This document shows positions 8,241-17,796 of a stretch of 39,960 nucleotides of DNA, in pieces (position 1 is the first letter of the stretch; the number at the start of each line of letters is the position of its first letter). Origin of the DNA: Clostridiaceae bacterium (GTDB lineage Bacteria > Bacillota > Clostridia > Saccharofermentanales > Fastidiosipilaceae); NCBI GenBank assembly GCA_012800655.1, contig JAAZIX010000076.1:1-39960 (forward strand), written 5' to 3'. The translations under genes and the position numbers were made by a program. The notes under the pieces are model-generated. The model saw only the letters and a list, made by a program, of their open reading frames with translations. It ran no database searches and was not told the DNA's origin.

Positions 8241-11200
8241 TCATAGCCCCGCATCGCGAAACAGATCGGCCTCGAACTTAAGTTCAGCGGCCGTGGGCAC
8301 GTCCTGTGTAGGCGGCACCGCGTTCGCCGTATTTTCGAGGCGGAAGTAATGGATCATCCCGTCGCGGCACAGCGCCGCAAGGTCTCCCCGCTCCGTGAAC
8401 CACACCTGCTTATAGTCCACACCACTGTTATAGAGGCGGAATGCCAATTTCCCTGCCATCGTGTCATACAGTGACAGCAACTTTCCGGACCCCCTGCCCA
8501 CGACCAGCCACCCCCCGTTCGGTGAGTACATAGCGAAGTCGATTAAACTATCCCGGTGGCCCCGCATAACGGCCTGCGGGTTACTTGTCTTTGTATCCCA
8601 CAGTATGATGAGCGTAGATAGTCCTGAGTTTGTCGACGTGGCGTATTGTCGCCCGTCCGGGCTGAAAGCGAGGAATCTCGTATGGTCGACCGCGCACCCG
8701 TGTGATGAAAAATCCGCCGTATTCCAAATTTTCAGTTTGGCGTCGGTGACGGCAGCGGCGGGCGCAGGATTACCGAACCGATCTTGCCTGGCGACAGAGG
8801 TTGCCAGGAGATCCCCGGCCGATGATACTTCCATAGAATGTACTATGAACGCGTGGGCCTGCCACGAGTACGTTTCCTGTCCGCTATCCATGTCAAACAC
8901 ATGTACCACGCCTCTCTCGTCCCCCACCAGCACCTGCCGTTTTTCCTCAAGTACGACAAAGCAGAAAGGATCCCAAGTGAGTTCGTCCGTGGTAAAGATA
9001 GTCTCTCCCGGCTGCGCGCGAAAGCAACGAAGCCGATTTTTATAGAGTGCCGCTACATATTTGCCGTGCGCGGATACAACAATATCTCTGAGGTCATTTC
9101 GGTCTAGGTGTTCCAGTTCGCTCACCCGTACACCCAGGTGCGTGTCATACATGGTGATTATAGGTTTGAACAGCGGGGCGATGGCAATGCGTCGGCCGTC
9201 CGCAGAGGCTCTGATAAAGGAGTTTGTCAATTCCGCGGGCATCTGTCTGAAGGAATATTCCTGATCGAAACTATCGGGCACAGGAGCCGAGAGCGTTTCG
9301 TCCATGTCAGGTACCCGTTCGCCAGCCTCCCACAGACGTACGCTTCCGTCATTGGATCTGGAGACTACCCTGCTTCCGTCTGTAGAAATGGCTACGGAAT
9401 AGACAAAAGCCATATGTCCGTCCAATCTGACGGCGGTTTCCAGGCCGGGAAGGCGTAACACGCGTACGCTGGTGTTGTCGCTACACGCGGCCAGTCTGCC
9501 GTCCGGCGTGATATCCACATATACGTTCCCTTTGGAAGACTCCATACGAATTTGTCGTCTCTCTTTAAGGCTCCACAACTCCACCCGGGAATTTCGTCCT
9601 ATGAGCAGTGTGTCGTTGTCCGCGGCAAGCGCCATACTGTAGAGTCCGTAGCCCTGCAGGATAAGCTCGTCCATGCGGGTGCGGGCGTCTATGTCCCAGA
9701 TTTCGACGACATATTTCGAGGAGTCTCTCTCCTGTTTATCTTCCGAGTGGCCGCCTACCAATGCGATGCTACCGTCACGGGAAAGGTAGATACACGTGGG
9801 TCGGAGGTCCGATTTTGCCCGGAGGATCTCCACGTAGACGTAGTCCTGCTTCTCATATGCGATGAGATCGCTCTCCCGCGAGCTGATAAACACCCTTGTC
9901 CCGTCGCTCGACACGCTCAATCCCATAATGTTCGGCATATTTTCCACGGGGATGCGCCGAAATAACGTGCACGTATGCAGGTCGGTCACTTCAATGCAAT
10001 TAAGGATCCAACTCTTTCCATGATTTTTTAATATGGAAGTAAACAACATGCTACCGTCGGCGCTGACGACATTGTGCGGAGCCACCCCGGAAGTGTACAG
10101 CGGAAATTCTTTGAGTATATTGCCCGTGTCCAGATCCACAAGGTTGTACCGATTCCCGTCTACATTGATGACCATGCGCGAGCCGTCCCCCGTAACCGGT
10201 GTGATTTGGGAGCTTTGATAGGGTGTCCAGATGCGGCGCAGTCTGCCGCCCGGCGGCTCCATATAGCGGAAGGCGGGGCGTAGCCACAGCTGTTTTTCCT
10301 TACGGTTGATCTCCTTTGCTTGTTTTAGAATGCTTTGAATCGGCGGAAGCGGACTGTCCAGCAAACGCCCGTGTAGCTGTTCCGTCAGCTGTGCGGGATT
10401 TAGTGAAAGTACATTCGTGCTGAGGATAAAGAACTCCTGTAATAACTTAAGGATACGCGCGTCTTCGGCTATTAAATGTATATGCGGCAGGCTTGTCAGG
10501 TCGAAGTCGGCGGTAAGAACCTCCACGCCATGAGCAAGAAGCCGCGCGTACAAATACCGGTAATCTGTCAGCGTGCGTGTCAGATCGTTGCCGCGGCCCG
10601 CGTGTGCGTACTGGTATGCCAACTCCATAAGCGTATGAGCATCGCTGAAAGACTGGCGCTCAAAATAATCGGCCAGCTCGGAGTGCCACGCCGCTACCGG
10701 TCGGGCGCACGGATGCTCCCCTGTGTAACGTTGTTGTGCGGCGATGCGGAAGCCTTCGTAAAAGAAATCCGCACGACCGTCCCTCTGAGCGAGATAAGGG
10801 CGGAGTTGACGCAGTACCACGGCAACCGCCTCCCGCGCCTCGGCTATATCGTTCAGCAGAGCAGACCGGACCAGAAGTGCGGCGAGCTCGTCCGCGGACA
10901 GGCCCTGTTGCGCGTGAGCCAACCAGCCGAAGATGTGCGGTACCAGTACATCCGGCGACACGGCGGCGTAGGGCGGATCTGCTTCCATACGACGCAACAC
11001 CGCGTCAAAGGCCGTGACAGGCGTGGCGCCGAAATTATCCCGGATGTATGCCGTAAGGCTCTGGTACGAGCCGAACTGCCGTAACTCGGACAAAACGATT
11101 TTAAGGAACAGCGGGTTGTCCGCACCCTGCGAACGGATGAGCATATCCTCATGCACGTCGTCGAGTTCCTTGAAATAATCGGACAGATAGGCTTTTACCA

Positions 11201-12746
11201 GGCGGCGGCGGTCTTCAACCTCACACATAAGCCTGACCTCATGCAATAGCATGGATCCCGTCTCACTTATTTCCTCGTAATACGCATCTGCGGCAGGGTC
11301 CCCGCGCTTGAAACTCACTACCAGCTTAACATTCTCGGGTAGCTGTGCGGAAATCCACGCCAAATCGCCCATACTCGATTCCAGCTGGTTAAGTCCGTCG
11401 ATGACAATAATCGTTTTGCCGGTTTTTCCCGCTTTCTCCAGCAGTGTGTAGAATTTGGCGCGCAACTCGGCGGCTGTGACGGGAAGCTCGGATTGTATTT
11501 TGCCGCATTCCCGCAACTCGGACAGCAACGAGCGTAGTAGCCCGTCTACGTTGGCGGACTGGTCGCTGGCACCCACGAAGCGGTAATGTAGCGTTTCAAC
11601 AGCGTCCGGGTGGCGGGTATCGATGAAGTGCGCCAGCAGGCTGGTTTTGCCCGCTCCCATCGGGGCAGTGATGGCCATGGGTCGCCTGTCCAATCCGGCG
11701 AGGTAAGCGTTTAACGCGTCGAAATCGCCTGTGCGCTCGATGAAGCCCTCGCTGGCGATATGTAGGAACTGTGCCTGTTGATCGAGCTCCTTTTGCAAAG
11801 GCGTTTCTGTCGGGAGTTTACGCGCCCCGAACTGTGCTGTGATTGCCTGCTGCATCTGGCTGATGATCCGATCCGCCAGTTCTACGCCGTCCGCTAAGAA
11901 GTTGCCCAACCTGCCGCGCGTCAGTCTTTCGTTAAAAGCGCGGGCCTTTTTGAGTTCCTGCCCGGTGATGGTTCCGTCATTATTTACCGTGACATCGGCG
12001 CCCTGCCATTGCCGCGCCCATTTGTCCTGTACACGCTGCCACCGCGGGCTACCTTGCGGTGCGGTGGTGGGTAAGGCTGTGGGCCAGGCGATTTCGCCCG
12101 TGCGTTGGGTCGCATCCCATTGTGCGCTGTAACGTGTCACCGGTCTGCCGGTACTGGGGATTACGGTCTCACGCCACCGTGCGAGTTCCGCGTCCGTCGC
12201 CGCCGGGTCTGCCTCGGCCGCGTTGGTGTAAACGTCTTTCAAATGGCTGTCTGTGATGCTGTCAAGGTATTCAGGTTCGCGTAGGTAGAAAAATGCGTGC
12301 TCAACGGCCGGGAGTTCATGTAGCGTACCGTCCGTCCCCGCGAGACGGCCGCCGTGTAGCGGGTCGACGAGCGCATGCAGTATCTCCATCTCCGTGACGG
12401 ATGCGTTGCCCGCGTAGCCCGCCTCTTCCAGCTTTTTGTAAAGCTGATAGGTTGCCCCGCTGATATCGTCTTTCTGAGGCACCCAGCCCCGACGCTGGCC
12501 GAGGAAGCATAGGAAAAAGGGCCGACACTCGTCGATGCGATCCAGACACACCTGGACCACACGCCTATTCTCCGTAGCATCCACCTCGGAGACACCCCAA
12601 CGTAGGTCAATATCGACCAGGCGCAACTTCCGCGCCGCGCACCACACCGAAAGCCGCGGGAACACCTTTTTCACAAGATAGTCGCGCTCCGCGTGCATGT
12701 CGTTGAAGGTGCTGGATATGAAGACGTATACGTTTTCCCACTGCAC
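8241..12746 (-). CDS. giant STAND NTPase: DUF4062 - NACHT - WD40 beta-propeller
   Basis: 1501 aa. N-terminus VFISSTFNDMHAERDYL...LRLVDIDLRWGVSEVD...CRPFFLCFLGQRRGWVP (DUF4062, as in TEP1/NWD1/NPHP3-type proteins). NACHT: AITAPMGAGKTSLL, TIIVIDGLNQL. WD40-like repeats: LDGHMAFVYSVAISTDGSRVVSRSNDGSVRLWE, MRGHRDSLIDFAMYSPNGGWLVVGRGSGKLLSLYD. Confidence 0.9.
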   Translation of the reverse strand: MQWENVYVFISSTFNDMHAERDYLVKKVFPRLSVWCAARKLRLVDIDLRWGVSEVDATENRRVVQVCLDRIDECRPFFLCFLGQRRGWVPQKDDISGATYQLYKKLEEAGYAGNASVTEMEILHALVDPLHGGRLAGTDGTLHELPAVEHAFFYLREPEYLDSITDSHLKDVYTNAAEADPAATDAELARWRETVIPSTGRPVTRYSAQWDATQRTGEIAWPTALPTTAPQGSPRWQRVQDKWARQWQGADVTVNNDGTITGQELKKARAFNERLTRGRLGNFLADGVELADRIISQMQQAITAQFGARKLPTETPLQKELDQQAQFLHIASEGFIERTGDFDALNAYLAGLDRRPMAITAPMGAGKTSLLAHFIDTRHPDAVETLHYRFVGASDQSANVDGLLRSLLSELRECGKIQSELPVTAAELRAKFYTLLEKAGKTGKTIIVIDGLNQLESSMGDLAWISAQLPENVKLVVSFKRGDPAADAYYEEISETGSMLLHEVRLMCEVEDRRRLVKAYLSDYFKELDDVHEDMLIRSQGADNPLFLKIVLSELRQFGSYQSLTAYIRDNFGATPVTAFDAVLRRMEADPPYAAVSPDVLVPHIFGWLAHAQQGLSADELAALLVRSALLNDIAEAREAVAVVLRQLRPYLAQRDGRADFFYEGFRIAAQQRYTGEHPCARPVAAWHSELADYFERQSFSDAHTLMELAYQYAHAGRGNDLTRTLTDYRYLYARLLAHGVEVLTADFDLTSLPHIHLIAEDARILKLLQEFFILSTNVLSLNPAQLTEQLHGRLLDSPLPPIQSILKQAKEINRKEKQLWLRPAFRYMEPPGGRLRRIWTPYQSSQITPVTGDGSRMVINVDGNRYNLVDLDTGNILKEFPLYTSGVAPHNVVSADGSMLFTSILKNHGKSWILNCIEVTDLHTCTLFRRIPVENMPNIMGLSVSSDGTRVFISSRESDLIAYEKQDYVYVEILRAKSDLRPTCIYLSRDGSIALVGGHSEDKQERDSSKYVVEIWDIDARTRMDELILQGYGLYSMALAADNDTLLIGRNSRVELWSLKERRQIRMESSKGNVYVDITPDGRLAACSDNTSVRVLRLPGLETAVRLDGHMAFVYSVAISTDGSRVVSRSNDGSVRLWEAGERVPDMDETLSAPVPDSFDQEYSFRQMPAELTNSFIRASADGRRIAIAPLFKPIITMYDTHLGVRVSELEHLDRNDLRDIVVSAHGKYVAALYKNRLRCFRAQPGETIFTTDELTWDPFCFVVLEEKRQVLVGDERGVVHVFDMDSGQETYSWQAHAFIVHSMEVSSAGDLLATSVARQDRFGNPAPAAAVTDAKLKIWNTADFSSHGCAVDHTRFLAFSPDGRQYATSTNSGLSTLIILWDTKTSNPQAVMRGHRDSLIDFAMYSPNGGWLVVGRGSGKLLSLYDTMAGKLAFRLYNSGVDYKQVWFTERGDLAALCRDGMIHYFRLENTANAVPPTQDVPTAAELKFEADLFRDAGL

Positions 12747-12772
12747 AACTATTCACCGAGGCTCGTTTTTAC

Positions 12773-13678
12773 TTACCGAAACGCCTTAAAAGAATTACGC
12801 TCTGCAATTCCGTAAATATTTCTATACACGTCGATGACCATCTCAAATTTCTCCCTATCACCGGGCTGACAGTCAGGCATGAAGTCTGCGAGCATTTTAA
12901 GCGGCTTGTCCGCGATCCAGGCAAGCTCCTCGGCAAACTCTCTGTTTGTTCCGTTCAAAATCCGACCCTTTTCCAGCAGTAACATGACGGTTACACAGGC
13001 ATAGTCGTCCAGGATATCTACATACTCCTCGTAGCTGTAATCATATTCCGGTGCTTCCGCGTTTGTCAGCATTATCTCCATCAGGCCGAGCGCGGGCGCG
13101 TAGTTGCCCTTGTCAAGTTCGGCCGAAACGCGGCTGTAGTACGTCAGAGATACTGCCCGCTGATAAGCTCCGTAGCGGGGATTGGTCTTTCTGAAATCCA
13201 ACAGGCTTTCCAGCATATCCGCAAATACTCCGCCATACAGCTTTTTCCCCTCATTTATATATGAAATGGCTTCGTCATAGGAGGTCGATGTCATAGCCGC
13301 GACCTGCAGGGATTCCAGATGAGCGCCGAACTGTAATATATCTCGTCGCTTTTCGGATAACTTGTAAAAGTCGTCGCCACATTCTAGGCTCTGTCGTGCC
13401 TGCTTTGCGGCTTCTAACCCGGCGCTTATGTGGTATAGGTTAAGTATTGCCAGGTTGTGATAACCCATCCCGATATAGCCTTTATTCACCGGTCTTTGTT
13501 GCAGTGCCAATTCGTTGGCCTGGACCCGTTTTTTATAGGCGCTCATAAGGGCGCAGCGGTCTTTCAGTTGCAGACTTTCTCTGTATAGCCTCCAGAAGCT
13601 CTGCTCAAATAGATCCGGCCCGGCAACAGCCGAGGCGCTGTTTTTTTTCGGGTTTTTCCGCCTTGAAAACACACACAT
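12773..13678 (-). CDS. all-helical TPR-like protein between two STAND genes
   Basis: 301 aa, predicted helical repeats (ALQQRPVNKGYIGMGYHNLAILNLYHISAGLEAAKQARQSLE; AVSLTYYSRVSAELDKGNYAPALGLMEIMLTNAE). 12 bp after the upstream gene and 26 bp before the downstream gene, same strand. Confidence 0.7.
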   Translation of the reverse strand: MCVFSRRKNPKKNSASAVAGPDLFEQSFWRLYRESLQLKDRCALMSAYKKRVQANELALQQRPVNKGYIGMGYHNLAILNLYHISAGLEAAKQARQSLECGDDFYKLSEKRRDILQFGAHLESLQVAAMTSTSYDEAISYINEGKKLYGGVFADMLESLLDFRKTNPRYGAYQRAVSLTYYSRVSAELDKGNYAPALGLMEIMLTNAEAPEYDYSYEEYVDILDDYACVTVMLLLEKGRILNGTNREFAEELAWIADKPLKMLADFMPDCQPGDREKFEMVIDVYRNIYGIAERNSFKAFR

Positions 13679-13690
13679 TTTTTATTCTCC

Positions 13691-16600
13691 TTATTGAACT
13701 GTAACTTTATACAGTTTTTTATCATCCTCAGTTAGCAATATCCCTTTATTAACAGGGGTCAATCCGGTTACTCTGCGCTGTGACGGTAATCGACAGATCT
13801 GCTTTCCGGACGCAATTTCTAATAACAGCAAAGAATTGCCTTCGGTGCTTACACAGAACATTTGTCCGTCTTTAATAACAATATCAGATTGTGTATCGAA
13901 AACGGACAGGTCGAGCGGAGTATCGCCAACCGTTTCACCCGTTTGTGCGGATATTTCCTCGATATGCTCTGCCTCGACAAGATAGAAATGATGTGACTCT
14001 TCATCAAATATGACCTTCTGCACGGTTCGACCTGCCAGCGGGCATCTTCTTTGCCATATGATTCCTCTTTCGTTAACCATTATCAAGATATCCTCAAGCA
14101 CCGCACTGATTGCGGTACTTTCTCTGATTCTGACGCGTCTGGTCAATATCGCCATGCCGTTCTCGGCGCAGTCACACATAATATGAACGTGGTTTTCTCC
14201 TTCAATGACAGCAAATTGACCCATAACTACCCCATCTTTGGAGATTATATAGCATTGTGAGTCCAGCGTCACGGCAATAAAGCCATCTAGCCGCTCCGAA
14301 AAAGCTAAAGCACTGATTAGCCTCTCAAGGCTTACGCTATACTCGCTTTTATCGGATAGCAGTCTCAGAACACCGACGTCACATTCATACGCAACGGTAT
14401 CTTCAGACCAGGCAAACCGCAGGTTTTCAAACCAGCTCACATTTTTTCCCAGATGTTCGGGACGCGGTAGCGTAAAAGGCCGTGAGCCGGGCAAGAGGAC
14501 TGAGAAGCCGCTCGGCGCCATCCACATAAGTCGGACACCTTTATCGCTCTCGCCGACAAGCATGATGCGTCCGCTCGTAGCTTCCTTGAAACTTATGACA
14601 GCAAGCCGCTGCTCGGATATAAAGCTTAATATGCCGTTATCCAGCGGCATCAGGCGTGCTTTTGTGTCAATAACTTCATTTGTCTGCGACAGTCGTCCGT
14701 ATTGGCTGATATCGCCGTCGGGGTCGAGTTCATAAATGCTTCCGTATCTGTCGGTAAGCAGTATACAGCTCGCGGATGTTTGCAGATCTGTTATTGCTTC
14801 AGGTGTTTCGATCGTTTCAACTTCTTTGAGCGTGTCGCTGTCCAGCACTAACAGCTTTTTATCTTCCACAGCCACAAACAACTTGTCTTCACATTGAATA
14901 CAGCTGTTTATTCTTGCGTCAGATATAAATGACGCTCCTTTTTGACTTTTGAAAACATACGAGCCGCCCGCTTTCCAAACCGTATATTCACCGAAATATC
15001 CGCATAAGCGAGCATCTTGTGTTTGCACTGTATGAACACCGCCCGACTCCGGCGAAAAGATAAATACAGTGTTATCGGGACGCTGCCATATGAATTCTTC
15101 GCCGTGCGAGAAGAAGCAAAGACCGCCGAAGCGTACCGACGCGCACTCATCGGTGTGGATGCAGGCAACTCCAAGTATCATGCCAGCGTCATCGATAGCG
15201 ATGCTATATATGTTGAACACATTATTCGGCTCGATGGCGGCGAGATACTTTCCACTCGATAAACACAGTATTTGTTTGACCCTTCCCTCGTGCTCAAGAG
15301 CGAAGGAGCTGCAAAATTTGCCCGTAAGTTGATCAAAAATTTCAATATTTGTTTCGCCTTTCAACAAAAACACGAGTCGACGTAAGGAGGCAACGCAAAA
15401 GCTCTGCGAATGCTGTTCGACGGAGAACACCGTTCTAAATGATTTGTCCTGCCTATTAGTGGGCGGTTCGGCCTTTATAGGCTCGTACCGCAAAAACGGC
15501 GCGCGGCAAAGCGCTTTTGCCTGCTCACGTAGGCCGTCAGATGACAATTCTTTGTATAATAGCGCAGGCGCGGCCTCCGGATCGCCGTATAACACGGCGG
15601 ATATTTCCGTGATACACCTGACTACCTCGCCGTTGCCTAGCTCTCCGCAGGCCAGAAGCTCGTCCTGCATTGCGAAGGAACCTCTGCGCGCTATACCTCT
15701 GCAAATGAATGCGATGTTCTCCGTTGCCTCTCGTATCTGTGCGCAGGCGTGTGCCATTCGCAAGTGATACAAGCATTCCACCGGATCGGACTCTGTCAAA
15801 GCCATCGCGAGCGACAAATGCAACGCGCTTTCGTTTGCCGCATATTTCCGCTCGGCGGCTTCTTTTAGCGTGTCATACGCAATGCTGACGTGCGAGCCGT
15901 CCGTATCTAAATACGCGCGCATTTGACGCATATTTAAAGCCATGGCGTCGGATACGCTCTCATCAGAACAGTTAAGAAGATGGATTATGGCTGCTTTTAA
16001 TTCGCCTGTTTCTATAGAACCGCGCACCTTTGAAAGTAATCCGAAAAAAGCCGGGATAAAGGTTGCCTGAGGTATTTCCGAATAGGCGATATCCGTTTCC
16101 AACCGTGCCAAAACCTTATCAAATGCGCTACGGGGCGAATCACCGAAAGAAGCGAGCTCTTCGCTCAAAAGCTTAAAAGCCCCGAATACCCGCAACTCTT
16201 TCAGGATGATCTTTAAAAACAAAGGATTTTTTGCGGCGGGATTGCTACATATGGTCGCAATATGCTCGTCGTCAAGAGCCTTGAGATAGTCTTTGAGATA
16301 TGTGTTTACTATAAGCGGCGCTTCTATATCCGCGCATATGGGAGGTACTTCATAAATCGCCGCCGCTCCTGTTCTTACGGCGTGCTCAAGCGCGATTTTC
16401 GCCGCAGGCGGATCGCTCCTGAACGATAGGATTAAGCGCATATTTGCCGGCAAGCGTGATGGGAGAGAGGATAAAACGGTCAGGCCCTCGTCAAGGACGT
16501 CTACTCCGTCGATAATTATCAGCGTCGATCCCTTAGCGGCCAGCAATTCCAGGATCTCGGGTAGCTCCTGACTCAGTGTATCTGAGTGCAGGACTCTCTC

Positions 16601-17665
16601 TATGCACTCCTCCCATAAAATGGATTGCCATACATCCATCCATTTTACCGAACGCGTGCTGATCCGGCAAAATCTCATACAGGAACGAACATAGTTGTGT
16701 GCGTGGCTGTTAAAATACAGCGAAAGTAACGTAGTCTTTCCGTAGCCGGCGTCCGCACATAAGTAAAGAGGCTTTCCGCTCGGGGCTGAGCAGTAAGCGG
16801 ATATAGCGTCAATATCATATTTACGCGTTATGACCCCTTCTAATTTTGCTTTAAGCCGCTGCTTCTGTAGTTCGATCTCATCATCTTTAGTCAGGCCTTC
16901 TCGCATATCTGCCCGGTCGGGAAAAGCCTGGATAATTTTGCTTTTCAGGCAATCGATCACAACCCTGTACAAGGGCGTCCCGTTCACGTTGAAATCGCTC
17001 AGGCGGCCCTGTGCGCAGTTGTCTCCTTCGGTTTTTAACTCCGGGGAATAGAGCTCACTATAAAAATGACAGTCATAGTCAAATACATCCGCTCCGCCGT
17101 TTCGAACCTGTAAAATGAAATCATTGTGTAGCTTATCGGCGGCGGATGGCGAAGGCTCGGCGTCGTTCGTATATATCCGCCGCTGCTCCGCGTTCAACGA
17201 GGATACGTAACTACTGCTTCTGATAAAAAACACTGCACTGTTGGAGGAGAGCGGTATCTGCTCAACACCGTCAACGATGCGCCTCATCGGTTGGAGTAGC
17301 GCGTGCTTGATCTCCATTTCGGTAACGGAATTTCTGCCCAGATATGGTAATAACCCAGGATAATCAGCCAGCGTTTCATTACTGATTTCTTCAGGAGTGG
17401 GGACCCATCCACGGCGCTGTCCTAAAAAGCAGAGGAAGAAAGGGCGGCATTTATCAATATTTTTGAGGCAGATGTCAACGGTGTTTTTATAGTAGGCATC
17501 GGCGCTTGTCACGCCCCAGCGCAGATCGATCTCTACTAAACGCAGATAGCGTGCGGCGCACCATTGCGAGAGTTCGGGAAAGACCCGCTTGAGCAGATAG
17601 TCTCGCTCTGCATGCATATCTTTAAAGGTGCTGCTTATGAATATAGAAACATTTTCCCATTTCAT
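13691..17665 (-). CDS. giant STAND NTPase: DUF4062 - NACHT - divergent beta-propeller
   Basis: 1324 aa. N-terminus MKWENVSIFISSTFKDMHAERDYL...LRLVEIDLRWGV...CRPFFLCFLGQRRGWVP. NACHT: LYLCADAGYGKTTLL, LIIIDGVDVLDE, NPLFLKIILKELR. C-terminus made of propeller-like beta-blade sequences without clear GH/WD signatures. Confidence 0.88.
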   Translation of the reverse strand: MKWENVSIFISSTFKDMHAERDYLLKRVFPELSQWCAARYLRLVEIDLRWGVTSADAYYKNTVDICLKNIDKCRPFFLCFLGQRRGWVPTPEEISNETLADYPGLLPYLGRNSVTEMEIKHALLQPMRRIVDGVEQIPLSSNSAVFFIRSSSYVSSLNAEQRRIYTNDAEPSPSAADKLHNDFILQVRNGGADVFDYDCHFYSELYSPELKTEGDNCAQGRLSDFNVNGTPLYRVVIDCLKSKIIQAFPDRADMREGLTKDDEIELQKQRLKAKLEGVITRKYDIDAISAYCSAPSGKPLYLCADAGYGKTTLLSLYFNSHAHNYVRSCMRFCRISTRSVKWMDVWQSILWEECIERVLHSDTLSQELPEILELLAAKGSTLIIIDGVDVLDEGLTVLSSLPSRLPANMRLILSFRSDPPAAKIALEHAVRTGAAAIYEVPPICADIEAPLIVNTYLKDYLKALDDEHIATICSNPAAKNPLFLKIILKELRVFGAFKLLSEELASFGDSPRSAFDKVLARLETDIAYSEIPQATFIPAFFGLLSKVRGSIETGELKAAIIHLLNCSDESVSDAMALNMRQMRAYLDTDGSHVSIAYDTLKEAAERKYAANESALHLSLAMALTESDPVECLYHLRMAHACAQIREATENIAFICRGIARRGSFAMQDELLACGELGNGEVVRCITEISAVLYGDPEAAPALLYKELSSDGLREQAKALCRAPFLRYEPIKAEPPTNRQDKSFRTVFSVEQHSQSFCVASLRRLVFLLKGETNIEIFDQLTGKFCSSFALEHEGRVKQILCLSSGKYLAAIEPNNVFNIYSIAIDDAGMILGVACIHTDECASVRFGGLCFFSHGEEFIWQRPDNTVFIFSPESGGVHTVQTQDARLCGYFGEYTVWKAGGSYVFKSQKGASFISDARINSCIQCEDKLFVAVEDKKLLVLDSDTLKEVETIETPEAITDLQTSASCILLTDRYGSIYELDPDGDISQYGRLSQTNEVIDTKARLMPLDNGILSFISEQRLAVISFKEATSGRIMLVGESDKGVRLMWMAPSGFSVLLPGSRPFTLPRPEHLGKNVSWFENLRFAWSEDTVAYECDVGVLRLLSDKSEYSVSLERLISALAFSERLDGFIAVTLDSQCYIISKDGVVMGQFAVIEGENHVHIMCDCAENGMAILTRRVRIRESTAISAVLEDILIMVNERGIIWQRRCPLAGRTVQKVIFDEESHHFYLVEAEHIEEISAQTGETVGDTPLDLSVFDTQSDIVIKDGQMFCVSTEGNSLLLLEIASGKQICRLPSQRRVTGLTPVNKGILLTEDDKKLYKVTVQ

Positions 17666-17750
17666 GGCCTTACCCTCCCAGTAAAAACAGAGATTGTCAT
17701 TCTTAGGGGAATTACCGCGTTACCATCATTATTCGTCAAAGTAAACTAAA

Positions 17751-17788
17751 AATCCGAACCTATCCCTTAACAGGGACGGGTTCGGATT
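17751..17788 (-). terminator. Rho-independent terminator downstream of tRNA-Leu
   Basis: Minus strand AATCCGAACC-CGTCCCTGTTAAGGGATA-GGTTCGGATT followed by TTT; 10-bp outer stem and 6-bp inner stem. Confidence 0.85.
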
Positions 17789-17796
17789 GGCGTCGT

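Noticed and set aside
8461-12610. Many 60-200 aa plus-strand and other-frame ORFs over the 1501-aa STAND gene
   Set aside because: Typical shadow ORFs of a long GC-rich gene; no recognisable domains or RBS context.
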